From contig JBBRYP010000005.1 in the NCBI GenBank assembly GCA_038237515.1, positions 42,244-106,243 on the forward strand: DNA of 64,000 nucleotides, written 5' to 3'. Source of the DNA: JBBQDZ01 sp038237515 (GTDB lineage Bacteria > Actinomycetota > Thermoleophilia > Gaiellales > Gaiellaceae). The position numbers were made by a program, and so were the translations under genes. Under the pieces are notes generated by a model. It had not been told where the DNA came from, made no database searches, and saw nothing but the letters and a program-made list of their open reading frames with translations. Within the stretch, counting starts at the first letter, position 1; the number at the start of each line of letters is the position of its first letter. This document shows, piece after piece, positions 17,646 through 24,261 of this stretch.

Positions 17646-18749
17646 GTGGCGCCACGCTTGGTACCCCTTCTCTTCGCCTCTGCGGGGCTCGCGGTCGCTG
17701 CGTGGCAGGTTCCGGCCGCTGCCGCGCCGAGCACCGTGTCGCGGGCGGCACAGTGTCCCGAGGGAAACCCGAACGCTCTGTTCCGCGTAAACCTCGACTC
17801 GAAGCGTTCGGTCCACGTGGCGACCGCGCGCTGGGGCGACTACATTCAGGATCTCTCGCCCGACGGCCGCTGGATCGCCTATGGCCAGGCGAAGCTGCGC
17901 GTCGCGATGACCGACGGTCGCTTCGCGCGCACCGTCACGTCGATGCCGACGAGGAGCGCCCGCTGGTCGCCGGACGGCAAGCGGATCGTGTTCGTTTCCG
18001 TCGACCCGAAGGATTCGGGATTTCCGATCTGGGTGGTCAACGCCGACGGGTCCGGCCTGCACGAGATCGCGGACCGCGGCATGGAACCCGTCTGGTCGCC
18101 CGACTCCCGCACGATCGCGTTCGTCAAGCCGCAGGGGAGCGGCAACGTGTACAGCATCTACAACGCGCGCCTGGTCGTCGCCGCCGCCGACGGCACGCAC
18201 TCTCTAGACATCGCGCCCACTGCATTTGCCCCCGAACTGATTCCCGCGCGCCCGTCGTGGTCGCCCAGCGGCAACTGGATCGCCTACCCCGGACCCCACC
18301 TGAACCGCCTGGACCTGATCCACCCCGACGGGAGCGGGCACCACGTCCTCCGGAACCACGTCGGCGCTGACGCCACCTGGGCACGGATCGGCGACCGGCT
18401 CGTCTTCGACTACTTCAACGAAGGCCCGAACCAGCCGGAATTCGGCATCATCGACCTTCGCGGACACCGCTTGAGATCCCTCGAGCACGCCGGCGCCTCC
18501 TTTCCCACCTGGTCGCCACGCAGCGCGTGGATCGCCTACGCCGCCCCGGACCCGAACGACACCCAGCGGATGCAGATCTACGCCATCCGCTCCGACGGGA
18601 GCGGGCGCCGACAGTTGACGAACGACGACCTGATCCAGGACGCGGTCATTGCCGATGACATCGTCGAGATCGCCTGGGTGACACGCGGACCCGCTGCCGG
18701 TCGCTCGATCTACTACTTCCGCAACTACTGCACCGACCCGAACCCGTGA
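17646..18749 (+). CDS. Secreted TolB-like beta-propeller (PD40) protein
   Basis: A 367-residue exported protein. An N-terminal hydrophobic signal peptide with an AAAAP cleavage region is followed by at least five PD40/WD40-like repeats, seen as SPDGRWIAYG, SPDGKRIVFV, SPDSRTIAFV, SPSGNWIAYP and SPRSAWIAYA. Such propellers bind proteins or glycans outside the membrane. GTG at 17646 gives a proper signal peptide; a longer open frame starts inside the tRNA-Glu gene and is not credible. The ligand is unknown. Confidence 0.85.
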   Translation: MAPRLVPLLFASAGLAVAAWQVPAAAAPSTVSRAAQCPEGNPNALFRVNLDSKRSVHVATARWGDYIQDLSPDGRWIAYGQAKLRVAMTDGRFARTVTSMPTRSARWSPDGKRIVFVSVDPKDSGFPIWVVNADGSGLHEIADRGMEPVWSPDSRTIAFVKPQGSGNVYSIYNARLVVAAADGTHSLDIAPTAFAPELIPARPSWSPSGNWIAYPGPHLNRLDLIHPDGSGHHVLRNHVGADATWARIGDRLVFDYFNEGPNQPEFGIIDLRGHRLRSLEHAGASFPTWSPRSAWIAYAAPDPNDTQRMQIYAIRSDGSGRRQLTNDDLIQDAVIADDIVEIAWVTRGPAAGRSIYYFRNYCTDPNP

Positions 18750-18935
18750 CGGAGCAACAAGCGGCGATGCCCGCTTCGGATGTCGCCGAGCCGAACGGGA
18801 CGATGTGCGAGACGAGCCGCCAAATCGGAGGCGTGGCAACCCGCGGGGTTTCCATATGTGCCATTGATATCGACTACCACGCAGTCGGGCGCGCGTCCCT
18901 GCGGCGCTCGGGCCACCGCAACCGAGGAGGACAGG

Positions 18936-19781
18936 ATGGACCGCATTTCGCACCATCAGGAGGACGAGATCTGGGTGCGGCGCGCTTGTGAGCCGCCGCA
19001 CCGACGCCGGTCGTACTTTGCGATGTTGGGCGCCGTGCTCGCGACGGCCGTCACCGCCATGGTGCTCGCATCGCCGGCCGCCTTCGCGGCTGGGCCCTCG
19101 GCGGACCTCTCGGTGACGAAGACGCACTCGCCAGAGCCTGCGTCCCCGGGCGCGACGATCACCTACACGATCATCGTCCGGAACGGGGGCCCGGACGCGG
19201 CGCAGAACGTCGCACTGCGCGACCCGCTCCCGCTCAACACGACCTTCAGCTCCCTGACGGCACCAGCAGGCTGGACCTGCACGACGACCGGAACTGTCAC
19301 CTGCACGATCGGGACGCTCGCGGGCGGCTCTGCGTCTCAGATCTTCACGCTCAAGGTCGTCGTCGATGCTGGCGCCGCGGCGACGGACGCCGTCCTCAAC
19401 ACGGCGTCGGTGGCAAGCAGCACCTTCGACCCGAGTCTCGGCAACAACTGCGTGACCGACCAGACGACGCTGAACGCGGCGACAGCGGTCGAGATCCCCT
19501 GGTTCGCCGTTCGCACCTCTTCCGACGGCGTCCGCCTCTCGTGGCGCACGGCCGGCGGAAGCCGGATCGCCGGCTTCAACGTCTACCGCGACTCGAACGG
19601 CCGCTCGGCCCGCCTGAACCGCGCGCTCATCCGGGTCGCCCTCGGCGGAACGGCCCGCGGGCACGCGTACTCGCTCGTCGACCACGGCGCGCAGGCACGC
19701 GTGCGCGCGCTCGTCTACCGCCTTCAGGTAGTGCACCTGGACGGATCGGTGTCGTGGCTGCGGGCGCGTCTGGCGCGCTGA
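18936..19781 (+). CDS. Secreted DUF11-domain surface protein
   Basis: A 281-residue exported protein. A signal peptide (hydrophobic core about residues 28-48, ending SPAAFAAGPS) is preceded by a long charged leader. The mature part contains a DUF11 repeat, ADLSVTKTHSPEPASPGATI, and a C-terminal immunoglobulin/fibronectin-like region (VRLSWRTAGGSRIAGFNVYR). DUF11 domains are typical of cell-surface proteins. ATG at 18936 has a strong GAGGAGG ribosome-binding site. The function is likely structural or adhesive, by inference. Confidence 0.85.
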   Translation: MDRISHHQEDEIWVRRACEPPHRRRSYFAMLGAVLATAVTAMVLASPAAFAAGPSADLSVTKTHSPEPASPGATITYTIIVRNGGPDAAQNVALRDPLPLNTTFSSLTAPAGWTCTTTGTVTCTIGTLAGGSASQIFTLKVVVDAGAAATDAVLNTASVASSTFDPSLGNNCVTDQTTLNAATAVEIPWFAVRTSSDGVRLSWRTAGGSRIAGFNVYRDSNGRSARLNRALIRVALGGTARGHAYSLVDHGAQARVRALVYRLQVVHLDGSVSWLRARLAR

Positions 19782-19886
19782 ACAACCACCGTGCGGTGGG
19801 CCGCGACCCCGGGCCCCACCGCACCCTCGCGGCCACTGCGGTAGCGGCCGACCTCAGATCGACCGGTTTCGACTGATGTGCTATAT

Positions 19887-19902
19887 ATCGATAATGATCG
19901 AT
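19887..19902 (+). promoter_or_regulatory. Probable ArsR operator
   Basis: ATCGAT-AATG-ATCGAT, a perfect 6-bp inverted (and direct) repeat, sits just upstream of arsR and overlaps an AT-rich TATATAT run that could be the -10 element. The outer bases continue with partial symmetry. Its location and AT-rich palindromic form fit an ArsR/SmtB site. The assignment is inferred from position. Confidence 0.55.
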
Positions 19903-19915
19903 GCATGGAGCGGCG

Positions 19916-20263
19916 ATGACTGAAACGCTGAGCACGATCGCCTGCTGTGCCCCGCTGGGCTCCCCGGTGCTCTCGAATGACGAGGCGGAGGCGACGGCGG
20001 CGTTGTTCCGAGCCCTCGGCGACCCCGCTCGCGTGCGGATCGTGAACCTGCTGGCGACGAGCGACGAGCCCGTCTGCGTATGCAACCTCGTAGAGCCGCT
20101 CGCGCGCTCTCAGCCGACGGTCTCGCACCACTTGAAGAAGCTCGTCGACGCCGGCCTGCTCGATCGCGAGCAGAGGGGAAAGTGGGCGTACTTCTCGCTG
20201 AGGCCGGAGGCCGTCGCGCGTCTTGCCGTCCTCGCCGACCTGGAAGGAGCGTGTTGCTCGTGA
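19916..20263 (+). CDS. arsR: ArsR-family metalloregulatory repressor
   Basis: A 115-residue winged-helix repressor. The helix-turn-helix region includes PVCVCNLVEPLARSQPTVSH, with a CVC pair at the position where ArsR proteins bind As(III)/Sb(III), and a second cysteine pair lies near the N-terminus (IACCAP). It should repress its own operon until arsenite binds. ATG at 19916 has GGAG at good spacing; an in-frame ATG at 19901 has no ribosome-binding site. Its stop overlaps the arsM start. Confidence 0.92.
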   Translation: MTETLSTIACCAPLGSPVLSNDEAEATAALFRALGDPARVRIVNLLATSDEPVCVCNLVEPLARSQPTVSHHLKKLVDAGLLDREQRGKWAYFSLRPEAVARLAVLADLEGACCS

Positions 20264-21084
20264 GCATGACTGCCGACGAGCTTCGTGAGGAGGTGCGCCG
20301 CCGCCACGCCGAGTCAGCGCGCGCGGTGACGGAGGATTCCGGAGGTTGCGGCTGCGGGAGCGGCTCCTGCTGCGCGGACGGCGCGTCGGACGCTGCGACG
20401 TTCGGCGAGGGCCTCTACGACGCCGAGCAGCGCGGCGGGTTGCCAGAGGCGGCGACACTCGCCTCCCTGGGCTGTGGCAATCCGACCGCAGTCGCCGAGC
20501 TGAAAGAGGGTGAGACCGTCCTCGACCTCGGCTCGGGCGGCGGCATCGACGTCATCCTGTCGGCGAGGCGCGTCGGCCCGTCGGGCCGCGTTTACGGGCT
20601 CGACATGACCGACGAGATGCTGGCGCTCGCGCGCAGGAACGCCGACCACGCGGGCATCGAGAACGCCGTCTTCCTGAAGGGCTTGATCGAGGACATCCCG
20701 CTCCCGGCGGCATCTGTCGACGTGGTCATCTCCAACTGCGTCATCAACCTCTCGGTCGACAAGGCGGCCGTCCTGACCGAGATCGCGCGCGTGCTGAAGC
20801 CGGGCGGCCGGGTGGGCGTCTCGGATGTCGTCGCCGAGGATCGTCTGACCGCGCAGCAGCGCGCCGAGCGAGGCTCCTACGTCGGCTGCATCGCCGGCGC
20901 GCTCTCCAGAGGCGAGTACGAGACGGGGCTGGGCGCCGCCGGCTTCGATCAAGTAACGGTCGAGTTCACCCACGCGGTGGCCGACGGGATCCACGGCGCG
21001 ATCGTCAAAGCGGTGAAGACGGCGCAGCCGGACACGAGGGGCCTCCCGGTCATCCAACCGGCGGCGAAGGCAGGTTGCTGCTGA
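20260..21084 (+). CDS. arsM: Arsenite S-adenosylmethyltransferase
   Basis: A 274-residue enzyme that methylates As(III) using SAM. SAM motif I is VLDLGSGGGIDVIL. Cysteines expected for arsenic binding are in SLGCGNP, ISNCVINLS and YVGCIAG. A cysteine-rich N-terminal stretch (GGCGCGSGSCC) and a C-terminal GCC are also present. GTG at 20260 overlaps the arsR stop (GTGA) and lies 10 nt after AGGAG; ATG at 20266 is an alternative. The operon context (arsR before, arsC after) supports the call. Confidence 0.92.
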   Translation: MSMTADELREEVRRRHAESARAVTEDSGGCGCGSGSCCADGASDAATFGEGLYDAEQRGGLPEAATLASLGCGNPTAVAELKEGETVLDLGSGGGIDVILSARRVGPSGRVYGLDMTDEMLALARRNADHAGIENAVFLKGLIEDIPLPAASVDVVISNCVINLSVDKAAVLTEIARVLKPGGRVGVSDVVAEDRLTAQQRAERGSYVGCIAGALSRGEYETGLGAAGFDQVTVEFTHAVADGIHGAIVKAVKTAQPDTRGLPVIQPAAKAGCC

Positions 21085-21274
21085 TGACTGCGACTGCGCA
21101 TGCTCATCCCGCGGAGGCGCGAGCCTGACGCCCACGGCCGTTGCGGCGACGCTCCACTGCCTCACCGGCTGTGCGATTGGGGAAGTGCCGGGGATGGTCC
21201 TCGCGCCTGCAGTCGGCCTCTGGAACGCGGCGTGGATCGGGCTCTCGGTCGTGGTCGCCTGCTTCTCCGGCTAG
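21084..21274 (+). pseudogene. Broken DUF4396 membrane protein gene
   Basis: ATG at 21084 overlaps the arsM stop as TGATG and encodes 14 residues (MTATAHAHPAEARA) before a stop at 21128. In another frame (from about 21119) a stretch reading ATLHCLTGCAIGEVPGMVL matches the conserved core of DUF4396 proteins and stops at TAG 21272-21274. The intact family is roughly twice as long, so this copy has both a frameshift and a lost C-terminal half. The family assignment is from memory of the HCLTGCAIGE motif. Confidence 0.7.
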
Positions 21275-21276
21275 AG

Positions 21277-21730
21277 GTGGAGGCGCTCGCACGGCAGCTC
21301 GTCGCCGAGCTCATCGGCACCTTCGCGCTCGTTTTCGCAGGTGCCGGCGCGGTGATGGTCGACGCCAAGACGCACGCGCTCGGGCACGTCGGTGTCGCCA
21401 TCACCTTCGGCCTCGTGATCCTGGCGATGATCTACGCCGTCGGGCACATCTCCGGCGCCCACTTCAACGGAGCGGTCACCTTCGCGTTCGCTCTGACACG
21501 GCACTTCCCCGTGGTCGCGGGCGGTCGCCTACTGGGCGGCGCAGCTCGCCGGCGCACTCGCGGCGGCGGCGCTCCTAGGCCCGGCGCTGGTGTCCGGGAA
21601 CCTGCACGCCCTCTGGCTCTACATCGTCGCGCCGGTGCTCGGCACCTCGATCGGCGGCCTCGCCTACCAGTTCGTATGCGGCGAGCCGACCAAACCCGCC
21701 GGATTTCACACGGAGGAGGAGCCAGCTTGA
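21277..21730 (+). pseudogene. Broken aquaporin (MIP family) gene in the ars operon
   Basis: The frame from GTG 21277 encodes aquaporin helices 1-3 (VAELIGTFALVFAGAGAV; VGHISGAHFNGAVTFAFAL), with the first NPA motif changed to NGA. After a CCCC run (21507-21510) the match moves to the +1 frame (VAYWAAQLAGALAAAALL) and then jumps directly to the final helix (GPALVSGNLHALWLYIVAPV), stopping at 21730. About 100 residues including the second NPA motif are missing. Intact MIP channels in ars operons export arsenite; this one cannot form a normal channel. Confidence 0.82.
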
Positions 21731-22128
21731 GCAACGTTCTGTTCGTCTGCGTCGCCAACAGCGGCCGCTCGGTCATGGCCGAGCGCCTTTTCCGTCGAGC
21801 GGCCGGTGACCGCCATCAGGCCCGCTCCGCCGGCAGCCGCCCCGGCGACGCGCCGCACCCGGTCGTGCTCGAAGCGCTCCGGGAGGTAGGTGTCGACGCC
21901 TCCGACCACCTCCCCAGCAGGCTCGACGACGGGCGGATCGCGTGGGCCGACGTCATCGTCGCAACCTGCGACGACGCCTGCCCGATCATTCCCGGCAAGC
22001 GCTACGTGAGCTGGCAGCTCCCCGACCCGAAGGGCCGGTCTCTCGAGGAGGTGCGGAAGATCCGCGACGAGATCGCAGCCCGAGCCGAGAAGCTCGCCGC
22101 GGAACTTGACCGCGGATACCTTTCGTAG
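21727..22128 (+). CDS. arsC: Arsenate reductase, LMW-phosphatase type (mycothiol-like)
   Basis: A 133-residue low-molecular-weight phosphatase-fold arsenate reductase. The CX5R loop is CVANSGRS with catalytic Cys8 and Arg14. The second cysteine of thioredoxin-type enzymes in this loop is absent, as in mycothiol-dependent actinobacterial ArsC. Later, ATCDDACPIIPGKRY carries Cys81 and Cys85, and the aspartate of LPDP is Asp100. TTG at 21727 overlaps the aquaporin remnant stop (TTGA) and follows a strong AGGAGGAG site inside that remnant. Confidence 0.9.
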   Translation: MSNVLFVCVANSGRSVMAERLFRRAAGDRHQARSAGSRPGDAPHPVVLEALREVGVDASDHLPSRLDDGRIAWADVIVATCDDACPIIPGKRYVSWQLPDPKGRSLEEVRKIRDEIAARAEKLAAELDRGYLS

Positions 22129-22785
22129 ATGGCCGAGCGACTCCTCCAACTCACGGCTGCTCGCCCGCTGGCGGCACCTGCACCCGAGCGCGCGAGGCTC
22201 GAGCGGCGTGCCCGCCTCCTCGCCCACGGCGGCAACGCCTGGCACGTCGTCGAGTTCGCCGTGGCACTGGGCGCAGGGCTCGCCGCCGGCTCCATCGCGC
22301 TCGTCGCGTTCGGCGCCGACAGCCTGATCGAGGTGCTCGCCGCGGGCGTCGTCGTCTGGCTCTTCACCAGCGGGCGCGGCTCGTCGAGAGCTGCCGAGCG
22401 GCGGGCGCAGCAGATCATCGCTGGCAGCTTCTTTCTGGTCGCCGGCTACGTGGGCATCGAGAGTCTGCGCGACCTCGTGGGCGGCCACCACCCGTCGGCC
22501 TCCTTGGTCGGGATCGGCCTCGCCGCCTTCACCGCGCCGACGATGCCCTTGCTCGCGCGCGCGAAGCGCAAGGTCGGTCACGCACTCGGCTCGGCCGCCA
22601 CCGTGTCGGAGGCGGAGCAGAATCAGATCTGCGCCTACCTCGCGATCGCTCTCCTCGTCGGCCTGCTCCTGAATGCTGTCGCCGGGTGGTGGTGGGCCGA
22701 CCCGGCCGCGGCCCTCGTCGTCGCCGCCGTAGCCGCGAAAGAGGGCCGGGAGAGCTGGCAGGGCCGCACCTGCGAGTGCTGCTAG
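22129..22785 (+). CDS. CDF-like cation transporter
   Basis: A 218-residue membrane protein with about five to six helices. GADSLIEVLAAGVVVWLF and the later WADPAAALVVAAVAAKEG correspond to the metal-binding helices 2 and 5 of cation diffusion facilitators, although the first site is altered. The C-terminus is CECC instead of the usual cytoplasmic domain. ATG immediately follows the arsC stop, so it belongs to the ars operon and may export a metal(loid). The stop TAG shares a CTAG with the convergent gene stop. Confidence 0.8.
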   Translation: MAERLLQLTAARPLAAPAPERARLERRARLLAHGGNAWHVVEFAVALGAGLAAGSIALVAFGADSLIEVLAAGVVVWLFTSGRGSSRAAERRAQQIIAGSFFLVAGYVGIESLRDLVGGHHPSASLVGIGLAAFTAPTMPLLARAKRKVGHALGSAATVSEAEQNQICAYLAIALLVGLLLNAVAGWWWADPAAALVVAAVAAKEGRESWQGRTCECC

Positions 22786-23573
22786 CCGAGCGTGATCCCC
22801 GCGCAGCTGCGCTTGCTCTTGTTGCCCGCCGCGTCGGTGCCCGTCACGCAGAAGTGCGGCGTGCCGCCGAGGTCGGCCGGCACGGGCCAGGTGAAGGTTC
22901 CGACCATGCCGAAGGCCGGCCCGAGCGGCACGGCATGCGAGGCGAGCACCTTGTTCTCGGCGCTGAAGACCACGACGAGCGTGCGTGCCTTCAGGCTGTC
23001 GTCGTAGACCGCGTACTGGAGCTTCGCGTCCTCGCCACGCTTGGCGGTCGCCGGGATCGCCGAGGCGTTCGGCGGGTACACGTCCTTGTAACGGCGCTTG
23101 CTCTTGTCCTTCGCTACCAGGGTCGAAGCGGCCGAGGCGGCCGCTGCGACGAGGCTGTCGGGGTCGCGGCCGGCCATCTTCACGCCCCGAAGGAGGCGGT
23201 CGGGTGTCGTGGTCGCGTGACCGTCGAAGTAGACCCCGAAGCCGCCCGGCATCGTGACGAGCAGGTGCCCGTGGAAGAAGAACCGCAGCTCCGAGCCCAG
23301 GAAGCGCGCGTACTGCGAGGGCTTGCCGAAGAGCGACGGGATCGTCCCCAGATCCTGCCGCGACGCGACGACGGCCACCTTGAGGCGATAGCCGGAGGCG
23401 TTCGCCTTCGCGACCGCGGAGATCAGTGCCGCAGTCGACGCGGCAGACGGCTTCGAGTAGGTGACGAAGACGTCGCTCGCGTACAGCACGTCGCTCGCCG
23501 GGTCGCCGTCGCCGCGTGCGACCCCTGCCGCCACCAGCACGGCGAGCGCGGCGACGATCGCACGCCTCCTCAC
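22782..23573 (-). CDS. Secreted protein, paralogue of next gene, with C-terminal Ig-like domain
   Basis: A 263-residue exported protein of unknown family. After a signal peptide (VRRRAIVAALAVLVAAGVARG) comes DPASDVLYASDVFVTYSKP, then a domain with VAVVASRQDLGTIPSLFGKP and LLVTMPGGFGVYF. The domain is closely similar to the one in the upstream gene and somewhat like TPM-type domains in rhythm. A C-terminal beta-rich part (CVTGTDAAGNKSKRSC) holds two cysteines that may form a disulfide. GTG at 23573 overlaps the previous stop as GTGA. It is the last gene of the copper-type operon. Confidence 0.8.
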   Translation of the reverse strand: MRRRAIVAALAVLVAAGVARGDGDPASDVLYASDVFVTYSKPSAASTAALISAVAKANASGYRLKVAVVASRQDLGTIPSLFGKPSQYARFLGSELRFFFHGHLLVTMPGGFGVYFDGHATTTPDRLLRGVKMAGRDPDSLVAAAASAASTLVAKDKSKRRYKDVYPPNASAIPATAKRGEDAKLQYAVYDDSLKARTLVVVFSAENKVLASHAVPLGPAFGMVGTFTWPVPADLGGTPHFCVTGTDAAGNKSKRSCAGITLG

Positions 23574-24166
23574 GAGGCGTGCAGTCTTCGCCAGAGGAAC
23601 GCGCCCGCGCCGGCCGCCGCGGCGGCGCTCAGGGCGATCGCGGCCAACGCGGCCGAGTCGAGCCCGCCGCCGGCGCCCCGGTGCAGGGCCAGCGGGTGGC
23701 CGGCACCCGCCGCCACGCGTACGACCGCGGTCTGCGCGGCCCGGGCGAGGTCCGCGGCATCTGCGGGCGAATCGAGCCCGCGCAACGCCCGCCTCGCGCT
23801 GGGCGTGTCTCCAGGTCCGTGCACCCCGTATCCCGCCGGCATCGCCACGACCAGTGTCCCTTTGTACCCGAGCGACAGCTCGCGCCCGAGGAAGGCCGCG
23901 TATGCCTGCGGGCGCCCGAAGAGGAGCGGGACGCCGCCGAGATCCTGCGACTGCGCGATCACCGCCACCTTGATCGGGAACCCCCCACGCTTCGCCTGCG
24001 CGGTCAGATCGTCGAGCGGCTTGCGAACGGGATCCAGCACCGGCAGCCGATAGGAGAGGAAGACGTCGGTGCCGTAGAGGACGTCGCTCGCGGGATCGGC
24101 GTCGGCCACGGCGAACCCCGGCGCGACGGCAAGCGCGACGACCGCGAGGAGCGCGGCACGCCTCAG
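23570..24166 (-). CDS. Secreted membrane-anchored paralogue with probable CTG start
   Basis: A 198-residue protein homologous to its downstream neighbour: DPASDVLYGTDVFLSYRLP, VAVIAQSQDLGGVPLLFGRP and TLVVAMPAGYGV align directly. It ends in a transmembrane anchor and basic tail (AGAFLWRRLHAS) instead of an extra domain. No ATG, GTG or TTG lies in frame upstream of GTG 24109, which would cut off the signal peptide. CTG at 24166 restores a signal peptide like that of the paralogue, overlaps the previous stop as CTGA and follows GGAG by 6 nt. The role in metal handling is inferred from operon context only. Confidence 0.75.
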   Translation of the reverse strand: MRRAALLAVVALAVAPGFAVADADPASDVLYGTDVFLSYRLPVLDPVRKPLDDLTAQAKRGGFPIKVAVIAQSQDLGGVPLLFGRPQAYAAFLGRELSLGYKGTLVVAMPAGYGVHGPGDTPSARRALRGLDSPADAADLARAAQTAVVRVAAGAGHPLALHRGAGGGLDSAALAAIALSAAAAAGAGAFLWRRLHAS

Positions 24167-24261
24167 AGGACGCTCCGCGCGAACACGACCACGACCACGA
24201 CGGCGATCGCACCAACCGCCAGCGCCGCCAGCGCCGCCAGCAGACGTGTCCGGACGCTCAA
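24163..24261 (-). CDS. 32-residue single-helix membrane peptide
   Basis: A very small open frame starting with TTG at 24261, overlapping the CopCD stop as TTGA and ending with TGA that overlaps the next start. It encodes a basic start (LSVRTR) and one hydrophobic helix rich in Ala and Val, ending FARSVL. The length is below usual limits and composition alone could give this. The exact overlaps on both sides, matching all other junctions in this operon, make it a reasonable gene. Confidence 0.5.
   Translation of the reverse strand: MSVRTRLLAALAALAVGAIAVVVVVVFARSVL

Noticed and set aside
21100..22128. A 342-residue open frame joining aquaporin-like and ArsC sequences, resembling natural aquaporin-ArsC fusions known in some actinobacteria
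   Set aside because: The segment between them in this frame is Arg-rich nonsense, while the +1 frame holds the true aquaporin C-terminus. ArsC has its own ribosome-binding site and TTG start.
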